DNA of 64,000 nucleotides from the NCBI RefSeq assembly GCF_000422365.1, contig NZ_AULQ01000002.1, positions 1 to 64,000 on the forward strand. Direction: 5' to 3'. Positions 26,280 through 35,474 of the stretch are shown one piece after another. The notes under the pieces are model-generated. The model had not been told where the DNA came from. It saw only the letters and a program-made list of their open reading frames with translations, and made no database searches. Origin of the DNA: Mesoflavibacter zeaxanthinifaciens DSM 18436. Lineage in GTDB: Bacteria > Bacteroidota > Bacteroidia > Flavobacteriales > Flavobacteriaceae. The stretch's first letter is position 1. Each line of letters opens with the position of its first letter. A program made the translations under genes and the position numbers.

Positions 26280-28292
26280 CTATTTATAACTTCTTTGTTT
26301 TAACTCAATATCGTTAAATTCTAATTCTTCTTTATGTAGTTGAGCTTCACTTGGTTGCCCTTTGTATTCCCAAGCAGCAACATAAGCAAAGTTTTCGTCA
26401 TCACGTTTTGCTTCACCTTTTTGTTCTCCACTTTCTTCAACAAAATCTTCTCTAAAGTGTCCACCACAAGATTCTTCACGATGTAATGCATCTTTAGCAA
26501 ATAACTCTCCTAATTCTAAGAAATCTGCTACACGACCAGCTTTAGCTAACTCTTCATTAAATTCGTTAGCAGTTCCTGGTACTTTAACTTCTTTCCAAAA
26601 TTCTTCACGTAAGGCTTTAATTTCTGAAATAGCTTCAGTTAATCCTTTTACGTTACGTGCCATTCCTACTTTATTCCACATGATTTTTCCTAATTTCTTG
26701 TGGAAATAATCTACAGAGTGCTTTCCTTCATTGTTTACAAAAAACTCTATACGTTCTCGAACGTTTTTTTCTGCTTCTTCAAATTCTTTAGATTCTGTAG
26801 AAATAGGTCCTGTTCTAATATCGTCTGCTAAATAATCACCAATTGTATAAGGCAATACAAAGTAACCATCTGCTAATCCTTGCATTAATGCAGACGCACC
26901 TAAACGGTTAGCTCCGTGATCAGAGAAATTAGCTTCACCAATTGCATATAATCCTGGTACTGTTGTTTGTAAATTATAGTCTACCCAAAGTCCACCCATT
27001 GTATAGTGTACTGCAGGATAAATCATCATTGGTGTTTCGTATGGATTTTGATCTACAATTTTTTCGTACATCTGGAATAAGTTACCATATTTAGTTTTGA
27101 TAACTTCTTGCCCTAATTTTTTTACTAAAGCAGCATCGTTTTCGTCTAATCCTTTAACGTGTGCTTGCTCTTTACCGTAACGTGTTATTGCAGAAGCAAA
27201 ATCTAAGTACACTGCTTCTCCTGTTGCGTTTACACCGTAACCTGCATCACAACGTTCTTTAGCTGCACGAGAGGCAACATCACGAGGTACAAGGTTACCA
27301 AATGCTGGGTAACGACGCTCTAGGTAATAATCTCTATTTTCTTCAGCAATTTCTGTTGGTTTTAATCGTCCTTCTCTAATTGCTTTTACATCTTCTATAT
27401 TTTTTGGTACCCAGATACGTCCATCATTACGTAATGATTCTGACATTAACGTTAGTTTAGACTGATGATCACCTGAAACAGGAATACAGGTTGGATGTAT
27501 TTGAGTATAGCATGGGTTTGCAAAGTATGCACCGCGTTTGTGTGCTTTCCAAGCTGCTGTTACATTACTTCCCATTGCATTTGTTGATAAGAAAAATACG
27601 TTTCCGTATCCTCCTGATCCTAAAACTACTGCGTGTGCCGAATGACGTTCTATTTCACCTGTAACTAAGTTACGTGTTATGATACCTCTTGCTTTACCAT
27701 CTACTACTACAACATCAAGCATTTCATGACGGTTGTACATCTTTATCTTTCCACGTCCTATTTGACGGTTCATTGCAGAGTAAGCTCCTAATAATAATTG
27801 CTGACCTGTTTGTCCTGCAGCGTAAAATGTACGAGATACTAATACACCACCAAAAGAACGGTTGTCTAATAATCCTCCATATTCACGAGCAAAAGGTACT
27901 CCTTGAGCTACACATTGGTCAATGATATTTGCAGAAACTTCTGCTAAACGATATACGTTTGCTTCTCTAGAACGGTAATCTCCTCCTTTTACAGTATCGT
28001 AAAACAAACGGTAGTTAGAATCACCATCTCCTTGATAATTTTTGGCAGCATTAATACCACCTTGTGCTGCAATAGAGTGCGCACGTCTTGGTGAATCTTG
28101 AAAGCAAAATGCTTTTACGTTATAACCTAACTCTGCTAAAGTAGCAGCAGCAGATCCACCAGCTAATCCAGTACCAACAACAATAACATCAATAAGACGC
28201 TTGTTAGCTGGGTTAACTAAATTAATATTATTTTTATGATTAGTCCATTTGTCTGCAATTGGACCCTTAGGTACTTTTGAATCTAAACTCAT
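26280..28292 (-). CDS. sdhA: Succinate dehydrogenase / fumarate reductase flavoprotein subunit
   Basis: This 670-residue catalytic subunit oxidises succinate to fumarate at the cytoplasmic face of the membrane. The N-terminal FAD site ('[19 protein letters not shown]') and the covalent-flavin histidine block '[15 protein letters not shown]' are clear. Substrate-site blocks follow ('[13 protein letters not shown]', '[11 protein letters not shown]', '[19 protein letters not shown]'). The length and the roughly 20-residue insertions match B-type SdhA. I chose the ATG at 28292. The frame also extends two codons upstream to a TTG, which is less likely. The gap to sdhC is only 13 bases, so they are co-transcribed from the promoter upstream of sdhC. 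Confidence 0.97.
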   Translation of the reverse strand: MSLDSKVPKGPIADKWTNHKNNINLVNPANKRLIDVIVVGTGLAGGSAAATLAELGYNVKAFCFQDSPRRAHSIAAQGGINAAKNYQGDGDSNYRLFYDTVKGGDYRSREANVYRLAEVSANIIDQCVAQGVPFAREYGGLLDNRSFGGVLVSRTFYAAGQTGQQLLLGAYSAMNRQIGRGKIKMYNRHEMLDVVVVDGKARGIITRNLVTGEIERHSAHAVVLGSGGYGNVFFLSTNAMGSNVTAAWKAHKRGAYFANPCYTQIHPTCIPVSGDHQSKLTLMSESLRNDGRIWVPKNIEDVKAIREGRLKPTEIAEENRDYYLERRYPAFGNLVPRDVASRAAKERCDAGYGVNATGEAVYLDFASAITRYGKEQAHVKGLDENDAALVKKLGQEVIKTKYGNLFQMYEKIVDQNPYETPMMIYPAVHYTMGGLWVDYNLQTTVPGLYAIGEANFSDHGANRLGASALMQGLADGYFVLPYTIGDYLADDIRTGPISTESKEFEEAEKNVRERIEFFVNNEGKHSVDYFHKKLGKIMWNKVGMARNVKGLTEAISEIKALREEFWKEVKVPGTANEFNEELAKAGRVADFLELGELFAKDALHREESCGGHFREDFVEESGEQKGEAKRDDENFAYVAAWEYKGQPSEAQLHKEELEFNDIELKQRSYK

Positions 28293-28305
28293 AGTCAACT
28301 ATTTT

Positions 28306-28980
28306 TTAGTGATTAAAATGGTGAAACAATGCAATAAAAATAAATCCTAACGGAATTAATATAGCATAGGCTTTACCAAAACCTTTTAATCCTTTTGTAT
28401 ATTTATTGTTAGCTCCAACTGACTGGAATGCCGAGTTAAAACCGTGAAGTAAATGCAGTGCTAAGAATACAAAACCTAAACAGTATAAAGCAACTCTCCA
28501 GATTGGTTCAAATTTATGCACTAACTCTTCGTAATATCTAAACTCACCATTAGGTAATGTTCCAGACATATCACCAACAATATACTTAGTATTGATTTCT
28601 GGAAACCAAAAATCGATAAAGTGAATAATTAAGAATACTAAAATGAAGCCTCCACTCCAGATCATATTTCTACTCATCCAAGTAGAATTTGCACTACCAT
28701 TGTTTTTAGCATAGCTAATTTGACGTGCTTTCTTATTTTTAATTTCTAAAACAAATCCCATGATGAAGTGAAAAACTACCCCAAAAATTAAAACAGGCTG
28801 CAATACAAACTGTATTAACCAAAACGTACCCATGAAGTGTGATACTTCATTAAACGTATCTGGGCTAAAAACAGATAAGATATTGATTGCGAAGTGTTGA
28901 AGAATAAAAATCATAAGAAAGAATGCCGAAAGTGCCATAGCAACCTTTCTTCCTATTGAAGAATTTAAAATTCCGCTCAT
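28306..28980 (-). CDS. sdhC: Succinate dehydrogenase cytochrome b subunit
   Basis: This 224-residue integral membrane subunit anchors SdhAB and carries the quinone and heme sites. Five hydrophobic segments are visible, beginning with 'KVAMALSAFFLMIFILQHFAIN' and ending 'GKAYAILIPLGFIFIALFHHFNH'. His residues placed in the helices (for example 'LQHFAIN', 'VVFHFIMG', 'FLIIHFIDF' and 'LALHLLHGF') are candidates for the two b hemes. A single five-helix anchor instead of separate SdhC and SdhD marks the B-type complex of Bacteroidota. It is first in the sdhCAB operon, with a good promoter 27 bases upstream of the ATG. Confidence 0.95.
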   Translation of the reverse strand: MSGILNSSIGRKVAMALSAFFLMIFILQHFAINILSVFSPDTFNEVSHFMGTFWLIQFVLQPVLIFGVVFHFIMGFVLEIKNKKARQISYAKNNGSANSTWMSRNMIWSGGFILVFLIIHFIDFWFPEINTKYIVGDMSGTLPNGEFRYYEELVHKFEPIWRVALYCLGFVFLALHLLHGFNSAFQSVGANNKYTKGLKGFGKAYAILIPLGFIFIALFHHFNH

Positions 28981-29007
28981 TGTGTATATGGTTATTTTTT
29001 CTTTTTA

Positions 29008-29039
29008 CAAAGATAAGCCTCAGAGCAATTTATAACAAA
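29008..29039 (-). promoter_or_regulatory. Promoter of sdhCAB
   Basis: On the minus strand TTTG (29039-29036), a 20-base spacer and TATCTTTG (29015-29008) match the Bacteroidota -33/-7 consensus. Confidence 0.7.
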
Positions 29040-29088
29040 TTAAAAGCTTTATTTACGCTATTTAGAATGAGTTTAATTAACCTGAGTT

Positions 29089-31932
29089 TTACTTTACTTC
29101 AAACGTTTTAGATGTATTATTGATTTTTACAAAATACTTACCTTTAGGCAAATAAAATTTTCCGTTTTTAGCTTTATTAATAACAAGGGAAGCGTTTTCC
29201 TTTAAAAGCTTTTTCTTTGCTTTTTCTGTAATCTCTAAACCATAATCTACATAATTAAATCCTTTATTTAATTTAACATTATCACTATGTAGAACTGTAC
29301 CTTTTTCTGTTACTATATTAAAATCTGCTTGACCTGAATTATTACTATAAAACTCGACAACTACTTTTGGTTCAAACGGTTTAGCCCATTTATTCCAACT
29401 ACTTCCCCAACGTCCAGAATATCTAATATTATTTATATCAAAAATTGAAATGTTTTGAGATGCACTTTCAACATCATCATATTTTTGAAGATTAGCCACA
29501 TTGGTTTTATAAATACTTCTTCCGTGTGTTGCCAACAACAAATCATTAGTGTCTTCATGAATCACTAAATCATGTACAGCAACTGCTGGTAAACCTTCAG
29601 AAAACGCTTGCCAAGTTTCACCTTTATTAAAAGATACATATGCACCGTTATCGGTTCCTAAATACAATATATTTTGATTTACTGGATCTTCTTTAATCAC
29701 GTTTACTGGAGACATTGGTACGTTTGAAGAAATATTTTTCCATGTTTGACCATAATCATCAGATCTATAAATATAGACTGAGAAATCATCCCAACGGTAA
29801 CCGTTTAATGTAGCATAAACACGTTCTTTTTTATGCGAAGATGCTATAACACGACTTACCCATAGATCTTTAGGAAAAGATGTAGAAATATTTTGCCAAG
29901 ATGCTCCTCCATTTTTTGTTATATGAAGTAAACCATCATCGCTACCTGCATAAATTAACCCAAATTGAAATGGTGATTCACTAATACTAGTTAATGTGCC
30001 ATAGGCTACGTTTCCTTTTTTACCACCTTTAGTTAAATCGTCGCTAATAGCTTCCCAAGTATTCCCTTGATCTAAAGAACGCATTAATTTATTACCTCCT
30101 AGATACAAAATATCCTGATTATGACTTGATAGTTGTATTGGAGTTTGCCAGTTAAAACGATAAGGGCTTTCGCCTAATTGATGCTTTGGTTGTATGTAAG
30201 TTTGCTCTTCGGTATCTAGATTTAGACGGTAATAATTCCCAAACTGATAACCTGTATAAACGATATTTGGATTACGGTTATCAATTTCAATTTGCATACC
30301 ATCTCCTCCCATAATCATTTCCCAAGGGTATTGTCCATATTGTTGCCAACTTCTGTCTTCTGGTGCGTTGTTTGCACCTTTCCATACACCATTATCCTGC
30401 AAACCTCCATATACATTATATGGTGTTTGATTATCTACATTAATAGCATAAAATTGCCCAACGGATGGTGAGTTATTTTTTATCCAAGTTTCACCATCAT
30501 CATATGTAATATTTACCCCACCATCGTTACCATTAATTAAATGATTTGGATTCTTTGGATTAATCCAAAGCGCATGATGATCTGCATGTACATTTTCTGC
30601 AGAAATCGAAGTAAATGTTTTACCTCCATCCTTAGATTTTAAAATAGGCACACCATAAATATATAGGTGTTCTTTATTAGCAGGTGATACATAAATATGT
30701 CCAAAATAGTATCCGTAACTATAATATAAATCTTCTATATAATCATCGTGAGTTTTACTCCAAGTTATTCCGCCATCAGTACTTTTATATACTTCTGCAC
30801 CAATAACAGGCGTATCAAACAACATAGAGTTTGCATCTTCTAGATATGTTGCTATATCTGCAGGTTTTACATTACCGCTGCGCACCATTTGTTTAACGTT
30901 TTCTGCTCTGTATTTTTCTTGAAATCCGTTAGTCTTTAAAAAATTATTCAGCTTCTTATCTTCTAATTTTAAAAACACATCTGTAGTCATCGATTTAAAA
31001 TCGTCTTTCTGCAAGCCGTTACTTTCATCTTTTTTACCTTCAGAAGGTCTTCTAAATTGACTATCATGTATAGCATAAACAATATTACTGTCGTAAACTG
31101 CTAATCCTATTCGACCAACACCATTCCCAGTAGGAAAACCACTTTTTTCTGTAGATACTTTTTGCCAAGTTTCACCTGCATCGGTACTTTTATAGATTGC
31201 TGAGTTATTTCCGCTTCCATCAAAATTCCAAGCTTTTCTATCTTTAGTCCAAGACGTAGCAAACATGATATTATAATCGTTTGGAGCATGTTGCATGTCA
31301 ATAATTCCGCTAACATCATCTATATACAATGTTTTGGTCCATGTTTTACCTCCATCTTTAGTTTTGTAAACACCTCTATCTACGCTTTTAGAATACAAAC
31401 TACCCGTTACACCAACAACCACTTCTTCTGGATTATTAGGATTAATTAATATACGTCCAACGTGTTGCGAGTTTGGTAAACCAACATGTTGCCAAGATTT
31501 TCCGTTATCAGTAGATTTAAGTATTCCTATACCAGCGTAAGACGATCGTGAGGCATTGTTCTCTCCAGTTCCTACCCAAATAGTTCTAGTGTTCCAATCT
31601 ACAGCAATATCACCAACATTTTGGGTTTGCGCGTTGTCTAAAATAGGCGTAAAAGACGTACCATTATTTGTAGTGTGCCAAACGCCACCAGATGCGTAAC
31701 CAACATAAAATTCGGTTGGATTTTCTGGATTTACAGCCAAATCTACCACGCGACCACTCATAACTGTAGGTCCAATATTTTCAAAAGGTACATTTTTAAC
31801 TAAAGAAGCGTTTACAAGTTCTTTTTTATTAATTAAAGCTTGTTGTACCTCTCTTGAAGTCGTTAAGTTTTGTTGTGCTTCAGCACTAAAAGTAAAAAGT
31901 GCTGTTAAGATTAACAGAAGTTTAAGTTTCAT
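29089..31932 (-). CDS. Exported BNR/VPS10-type beta-propeller protein
   Basis: This 947-residue protein has a signal peptide (about 19 residues, ending SAEAQ) and a long array of Asp-box motifs (S/T-x-D-x-G-x-T-W). Examples are 'STDNGKSW', 'TKDGGKTW', 'STDAGETW', 'STDGGITW', 'SLDQGNTW', 'SDDYGQTW' and 'NKGETWQAF', spread over residues 130-800 and implying one or two large propellers of the sialidase/sortilin type. Databases often call this family 'glycosyl hydrolase' or 'VPS10 domain protein', but no sialidase catalytic Arg triad or acid/base is evident, so an enzymatic role is doubtful. The C-terminal 90 residues form a small beta domain ('KAKNGKFYLPKGKYFVKINN'). It has no T9SS sorting domain. 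It is monocistronic and divergent from pepP. Confidence 0.85.
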   Translation of the reverse strand: MKLKLLLILTALFTFSAEAQQNLTTSREVQQALINKKELVNASLVKNVPFENIGPTVMSGRVVDLAVNPENPTEFYVGYASGGVWHTTNNGTSFTPILDNAQTQNVGDIAVDWNTRTIWVGTGENNASRSSYAGIGILKSTDNGKSWQHVGLPNSQHVGRILINPNNPEEVVVGVTGSLYSKSVDRGVYKTKDGGKTWTKTLYIDDVSGIIDMQHAPNDYNIMFATSWTKDRKAWNFDGSGNNSAIYKSTDAGETWQKVSTEKSGFPTGNGVGRIGLAVYDSNIVYAIHDSQFRRPSEGKKDESNGLQKDDFKSMTTDVFLKLEDKKLNNFLKTNGFQEKYRAENVKQMVRSGNVKPADIATYLEDANSMLFDTPVIGAEVYKSTDGGITWSKTHDDYIEDLYYSYGYYFGHIYVSPANKEHLYIYGVPILKSKDGGKTFTSISAENVHADHHALWINPKNPNHLINGNDGGVNITYDDGETWIKNNSPSVGQFYAINVDNQTPYNVYGGLQDNGVWKGANNAPEDRSWQQYGQYPWEMIMGGDGMQIEIDNRNPNIVYTGYQFGNYYRLNLDTEEQTYIQPKHQLGESPYRFNWQTPIQLSSHNQDILYLGGNKLMRSLDQGNTWEAISDDLTKGGKKGNVAYGTLTSISESPFQFGLIYAGSDDGLLHITKNGGASWQNISTSFPKDLWVSRVIASSHKKERVYATLNGYRWDDFSVYIYRSDDYGQTWKNISSNVPMSPVNVIKEDPVNQNILYLGTDNGAYVSFNKGETWQAFSEGLPAVAVHDLVIHEDTNDLLLATHGRSIYKTNVANLQKYDDVESASQNISIFDINNIRYSGRWGSSWNKWAKPFEPKVVVEFYSNNSGQADFNIVTEKGTVLHSDNVKLNKGFNYVDYGLEITEKAKKKLLKENASLVINKAKNGKFYLPKGKYFVKINNTSKTFEVK

Positions 31933-32000
31933 AGTTAGTATAATTTTCTTTAAAGATAATTAATCTTCTTATTTTTGAAGTAAATAAATAGATAATAACT

Positions 32001-32016
32001 TTTCGCTTTCGCGGAA
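32001..32016 (+). repeat. 16-base dispersed repeat, copy 1
   Basis: TTTCGCTTTCGCGGAA is identical to 55367-55382. It can fold as a 6-bp hairpin (one G-T pair) with loop TTTC. Here it lies 17 bases before the pepP start codon. Confidence 0.6.
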
Positions 32017-32033
32017 AGTAAAACAATATCATA

Positions 32034-33326
32034 ATGAAATACCATAAAATAGAGAAAGAACTTTTTATAAAAAACCGTAAAAATTTTGCTGCAAAAATGC
32101 TTCCTAGCAGTTTAGCAGTTTTTAATTCTAACGATATTTATCCGATTGGTGCAGATAGCACGTTACCATTTCAGCAAAATCGAGATCTTTTTTATTTAAG
32201 CGGCGTAGATCAAGAAGAAAGTGTACTTGTTATTTTTCCTGATTGCCCAAACCCAAAACATCGCGAAATCTTATTTTTAAAAGAAACTAACGAACATATT
32301 GCTGTTTGGGAAGGCGAAAAATTAACCAAAGAAAAAGCGTTTGAAACTAGCGGTATCAAAACCGTATACTGGTTACAAGATTTAGATAAAATCTTATTCG
32401 AAATCATGACGCAATGCGATACTGTTTACATTAATACTAATGAGCATTACCGTGCTAATGTTGAAACCGAAACACGCGAAGACCGTTTTACAAAAAAACT
32501 TAAAGACCGTTTTCCTGCACATCGAGTAGCAAAAAGCAACCCTATTTTACAACGATTACGCTCTGTAAAAGATCAAATTGAAATTGACTTAATACAAAAC
32601 GCTTGTAATATTACCGAAAAAGGTTTTAGACGTATTTTAGAGTTTGTAAAACCAGGTGTTATGGAATTTAACATTGAAGCCGAGTTTATGCATGAGTTTT
32701 TAAACAATCGCTCTCGTGGTTTTGCATACACGCCAATTGTTGCATCTGGAAACAATGCTAACGTATTACACTACATAGAAAATAATCAAGAGTGTAAAGC
32801 TGGTGATTTAATCCTTTTAGATGTTGGTGCAGAATATGCTAATTACAGTAGTGACATGTCTCGTACTATACCTGTGTCTGGTAAATTTACAGCACGTCAA
32901 AAAGAAGTTTACAACGCTGTAAACCGTGTAAAAAATGAAGCTACAAAACTACTTACACCAGGAACCATTTGGGCAGATTACCACGTAGAAGTTGGTAAAT
33001 TAATGACTAGCGAGTTAATAGGTTTAGGCTTATTAGACAAAGCAGATGTACAAAACGAAAACCCAGATTGGCCAGCTTATAAAAAATACTTTATGCACGG
33101 TACGTCTCACCACATGGGATTAGACACACATGATTACGGTATTTTAACCGAGCCTATGCAAGCTAATAATGTTTTTACTGTAGAGCCTGGTATTTATATA
33201 CCAGATGAAGGTTTTGGTATTAGATTAGAAGATGATGTAGTTATCCAAGAAACAGGAGAACCTTTTAACTTAATGAGAAATATCCCAATTGAAGCAGATG
33301 AAATTGAGGAGATTATGAATAAATAA
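32034..33326 (+). CDS. pepP: Xaa-Pro aminopeptidase (aminopeptidase P)
   Basis: This 430-residue cytoplasmic M24B metallopeptidase releases an N-terminal residue next to proline. The N-terminal domain ('PIGADSTLPFQQNRDLFYLSGVDQEES') is typical of aminopeptidase P. The pita-bread catalytic domain carries the dinuclear-metal ligands in the expected order: Asp in 'LLDVGAEYANYSSDMSRTIPV' (two ligands), His in 'HGTSHHMGLDTHD', Glu in 'FTVEPGIYIP' and Glu in 'IRLEDDVVI'. Length fits bacterial PepP (about 430-440). It has no signal peptide. A near-consensus box TAACTTTT and a 16-base dispersed repeat precede the gene. It ends before a strong terminator shared with lysC. Confidence 0.95.
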   Translation: MKYHKIEKELFIKNRKNFAAKMLPSSLAVFNSNDIYPIGADSTLPFQQNRDLFYLSGVDQEESVLVIFPDCPNPKHREILFLKETNEHIAVWEGEKLTKEKAFETSGIKTVYWLQDLDKILFEIMTQCDTVYINTNEHYRANVETETREDRFTKKLKDRFPAHRVAKSNPILQRLRSVKDQIEIDLIQNACNITEKGFRRILEFVKPGVMEFNIEAEFMHEFLNNRSRGFAYTPIVASGNNANVLHYIENNQECKAGDLILLDVGAEYANYSSDMSRTIPVSGKFTARQKEVYNAVNRVKNEATKLLTPGTIWADYHVEVGKLMTSELIGLGLLDKADVQNENPDWPAYKKYFMHGTSHHMGLDTHDYGILTEPMQANNVFTVEPGIYIPDEGFGIRLEDDVVIQETGEPFNLMRNIPIEADEIEEIMNK

Positions 33327-33346
33327 TAGTCTTTAGTAAAGATTTT

Positions 33347-33377
33347 AAAAAGCGAACCGAATGGTTCGCTTTTTTTT
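33347..33377. terminator. Bidirectional terminator between pepP and lysC
   Basis: AAAAAGCGAACC / GGTTCGCTTTTT form a 12-bp stem with loop GAAT, with T-runs in both directions, between convergent genes. Confidence 0.9.
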
Positions 33378-33386
33378 CAAATCAAC

Positions 33387-34715
33387 TTAAACTAAAACTT
33401 GGTTATTTTCAAAGACATAGCGTTGTAGTTTTTTAAGGGTTTCTACTTTATCGCTAGTATTAATTAATAGTGAGATATTATTATTGCTTCCGCCGTAAGA
33501 AATCATTCTTACATTAACATCTTGTAAAATTTGAAACAGATTAGGTGTATCAGGATGATAAACAATTGCGTTTCCTACCAAACATACAATACTCATAAAA
33601 TCGTCTACCTCAACATGCGCAAAAGCATTAAGCTCATTTACAATGTCTTGTAAATAGGTAGTGTTGTCTATGGTTAATGACACTGCAATTTCAGACGTGG
33701 TAATCATGTCTATAGAAGTCTGATAGCGCTCAAAAATTTCAAAAACTTTCTTTAAAAAACCGTGCGCTAATAACATTCTTGCCGACTTAATTTTGATTGC
33801 CGTAATACCATCTTTTGCAGCTATAGCCTTAATACCTTCGCCATGTACTTGATTAGTAATTAACGTACCGTGTGCATTTGGCGACATGGTGTTTTTTAAT
33901 CGCACAGGTATATCATAAGCGCTAACTGGCATTACCGTTTGCGGATGTAAAATTTTAGCTCCAAAATATGCCAACTCAGCAGACTCGTCAAAAGACAAAT
34001 TAGAGATTGCTGTTGTGTTTTCTACAAAACGCGGATCGTTGTTATGAAATCCATCAATATCAGTCCAAATTTGTACTTCTTCGGCTTTTAATATTGCACC
34101 AATTATAGTTGCGGTGTAATCGCTTCCGCCACGTTGTAAATTTGCAATATTCCCATCTGCATCACGACAAATAAAACCTTGTGTGATGTAGATTTGAGAT
34201 TCGGAATTCTCAAAAAGGATGCGGTTTAAATTTTGTTGAATATAAAAATTATCAGGCTCGTTAGTTTTATCAATTCGCATAAAATCTAATGCCGAAATCA
34301 AACAAGCATCGATACCTTCTTGATGTAAATATCTAGTAAAGATATAGGTTGATAATCTTTCGCCTTGCGCTACAAATGTATTGTATGTTAAGCGATTATA
34401 TTCATTATTGGTATTTTGCGTTAAAACCTCAAAAATATTAGATACATACGCATTAACTTCTGCATTAAATGTTGGATTAGTTATTAACTGATCTATAGTA
34501 TTTTTATATGTTTTATGTAATTGATCAAGTAACACTATTGCTTCTTCGGCATTATTTTGCTTCAATTGCTCAGAAATATTAACCAACGCATTTGTTGTGC
34601 CAGACATTGCAGATAATACAACCACTTTTTTCTTACCATCATTAATAATGTTTTTTACATTAATCATGCTTTCTACACTACCTACAGATGTACCACCAAA
34701 TTTTAATACTAGCAT
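33387..34715 (-). CDS. lysC: Aspartate kinase (monofunctional)
   Basis: This 442-residue cytoplasmic enzyme phosphorylates L-aspartate, the first step to lysine, threonine, methionine and diaminopimelate. The N-terminal kinase domain has 'VLKFGGTSVGSVESM', 'RGGSDYTATIIGAILKAEEVQIWTDIDG' and 'AELAYFGAKILHPQTVMP'. Two C-terminal ACT domains (about 300-442; 'KIKSARMLLAHGFLKKVFEIFER' and 'VRMISYGGSNNNISLLI') should bind an inhibitory amino acid. No homoserine dehydrogenase is fused to it. A separate ACT-like protein is encoded divergently 102 bases away. The end converges with pepP at a shared terminator. Confidence 0.95.
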   Translation of the reverse strand: MLVLKFGGTSVGSVESMINVKNIINDGKKKVVVLSAMSGTTNALVNISEQLKQNNAEEAIVLLDQLHKTYKNTIDQLITNPTFNAEVNAYVSNIFEVLTQNTNNEYNRLTYNTFVAQGERLSTYIFTRYLHQEGIDACLISALDFMRIDKTNEPDNFYIQQNLNRILFENSESQIYITQGFICRDADGNIANLQRGGSDYTATIIGAILKAEEVQIWTDIDGFHNNDPRFVENTTAISNLSFDESAELAYFGAKILHPQTVMPVSAYDIPVRLKNTMSPNAHGTLITNQVHGEGIKAIAAKDGITAIKIKSARMLLAHGFLKKVFEIFERYQTSIDMITTSEIAVSLTIDNTTYLQDIVNELNAFAHVEVDDFMSIVCLVGNAIVYHPDTPNLFQILQDVNVRMISYGGSNNNISLLINTSDKVETLKKLQRYVFENNQVLV

Positions 34716-34817
34716 TTTTTTATTATTTAGACTGCTAAACTACTATTAACCTTAGCAATAGCCTTAAAAATGAAAAAATTATACTACTTTTACACAAATT
34801 GTTAAATAATTAACATT

Positions 34818-35474
34818 ATGAAAACCATTTCATCTTGCGTTGAAGATATCTTAATTGCACAACCATTTTTAGAAGAAGCTTTAACACGCAGTATTATAAA
34901 TTATTCTGCTTTAGCAGAAGAGCTACGCGAACCTATTAGCAATATGCTAAGAAAACCCGTAAAATCTGGCGCTATTATGATGGCATTAAGACGTTACAAT
35001 ACACCAAATAATTTACGTCATTCTTTAAAACTAAAAACGACGCTTCAAAAACTTGGTGATATTACGGTACGTTCTAACCTTAGTGATTTTACGTTTCAAA
35101 ACTCGGAAACCTTAATACAATGTCACACCAAAATTTTAGAACAAGTCGAAACGAACAAAGACATTTTTTATGCGTTTACCAGAGGAATTTACGAAAGCAA
35201 CATTATTATTTCTAGCTCTGAAAACAAGAAAGTTTTAAAACGTTTTAAAGATGAAATTCAAATTGGATTGCAAGAAGGTTTGTCTGCAATAAGTGTACGA
35301 TTACCTAAAGACAACTCTAAAGTATCTGGTTTGTATTATCAAATTTTTAAGCGCTTAGCTTGGGAAAACATCCCAATTTACGAAGTGGTTTCTACTACCA
35401 ATGAGTTTACTGTATTGGTTGAAGATCACGTGGTAGACAAAGCGTTTTCTGTGATTAAAAATTTGAAGAATTAA
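34818..35474 (+). CDS. Stand-alone ACT-domain regulatory-type protein next to lysC
   Basis: This 218-residue cytoplasmic protein has no kinase or other catalytic motif. Residues 1-60 are helical ('SIINYSALAEELREPISNMLRKPVKSGAIMMALRRY') and could be a winged-helix or dimerisation region. The C-terminal 65 residues ('GLYYQIFKRLAWENIPIYEVVSTTNEFTVLVEDHVVDKAFSVIKNL') read like the second ACT domain of aspartokinases, where amino acids bind at a dimer interface. It is divergent from lysC. An amino-acid-responsive partner or regulator of aspartate kinase is a reasonable hypothesis but rests only on fold and location. A short inverted repeat (GTTAA-ATAA-TTAAC) precedes the start. I do not know a named family. 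Confidence 0.75.
   Translation: MKTISSCVEDILIAQPFLEEALTRSIINYSALAEELREPISNMLRKPVKSGAIMMALRRYNTPNNLRHSLKLKTTLQKLGDITVRSNLSDFTFQNSETLIQCHTKILEQVETNKDIFYAFTRGIYESNIIISSSENKKVLKRFKDEIQIGLQEGLSAISVRLPKDNSKVSGLYYQIFKRLAWENIPIYEVVSTTNEFTVLVEDHVVDKAFSVIKNLKN

Noticed and set aside
29089-31932. Calling the BNR-repeat protein a glycosyl hydrolase or sialidase
   Set aside because: Asp-boxes are present, but I see no catalytic Arg triad or acid/base residues, so only the propeller fold is supported.
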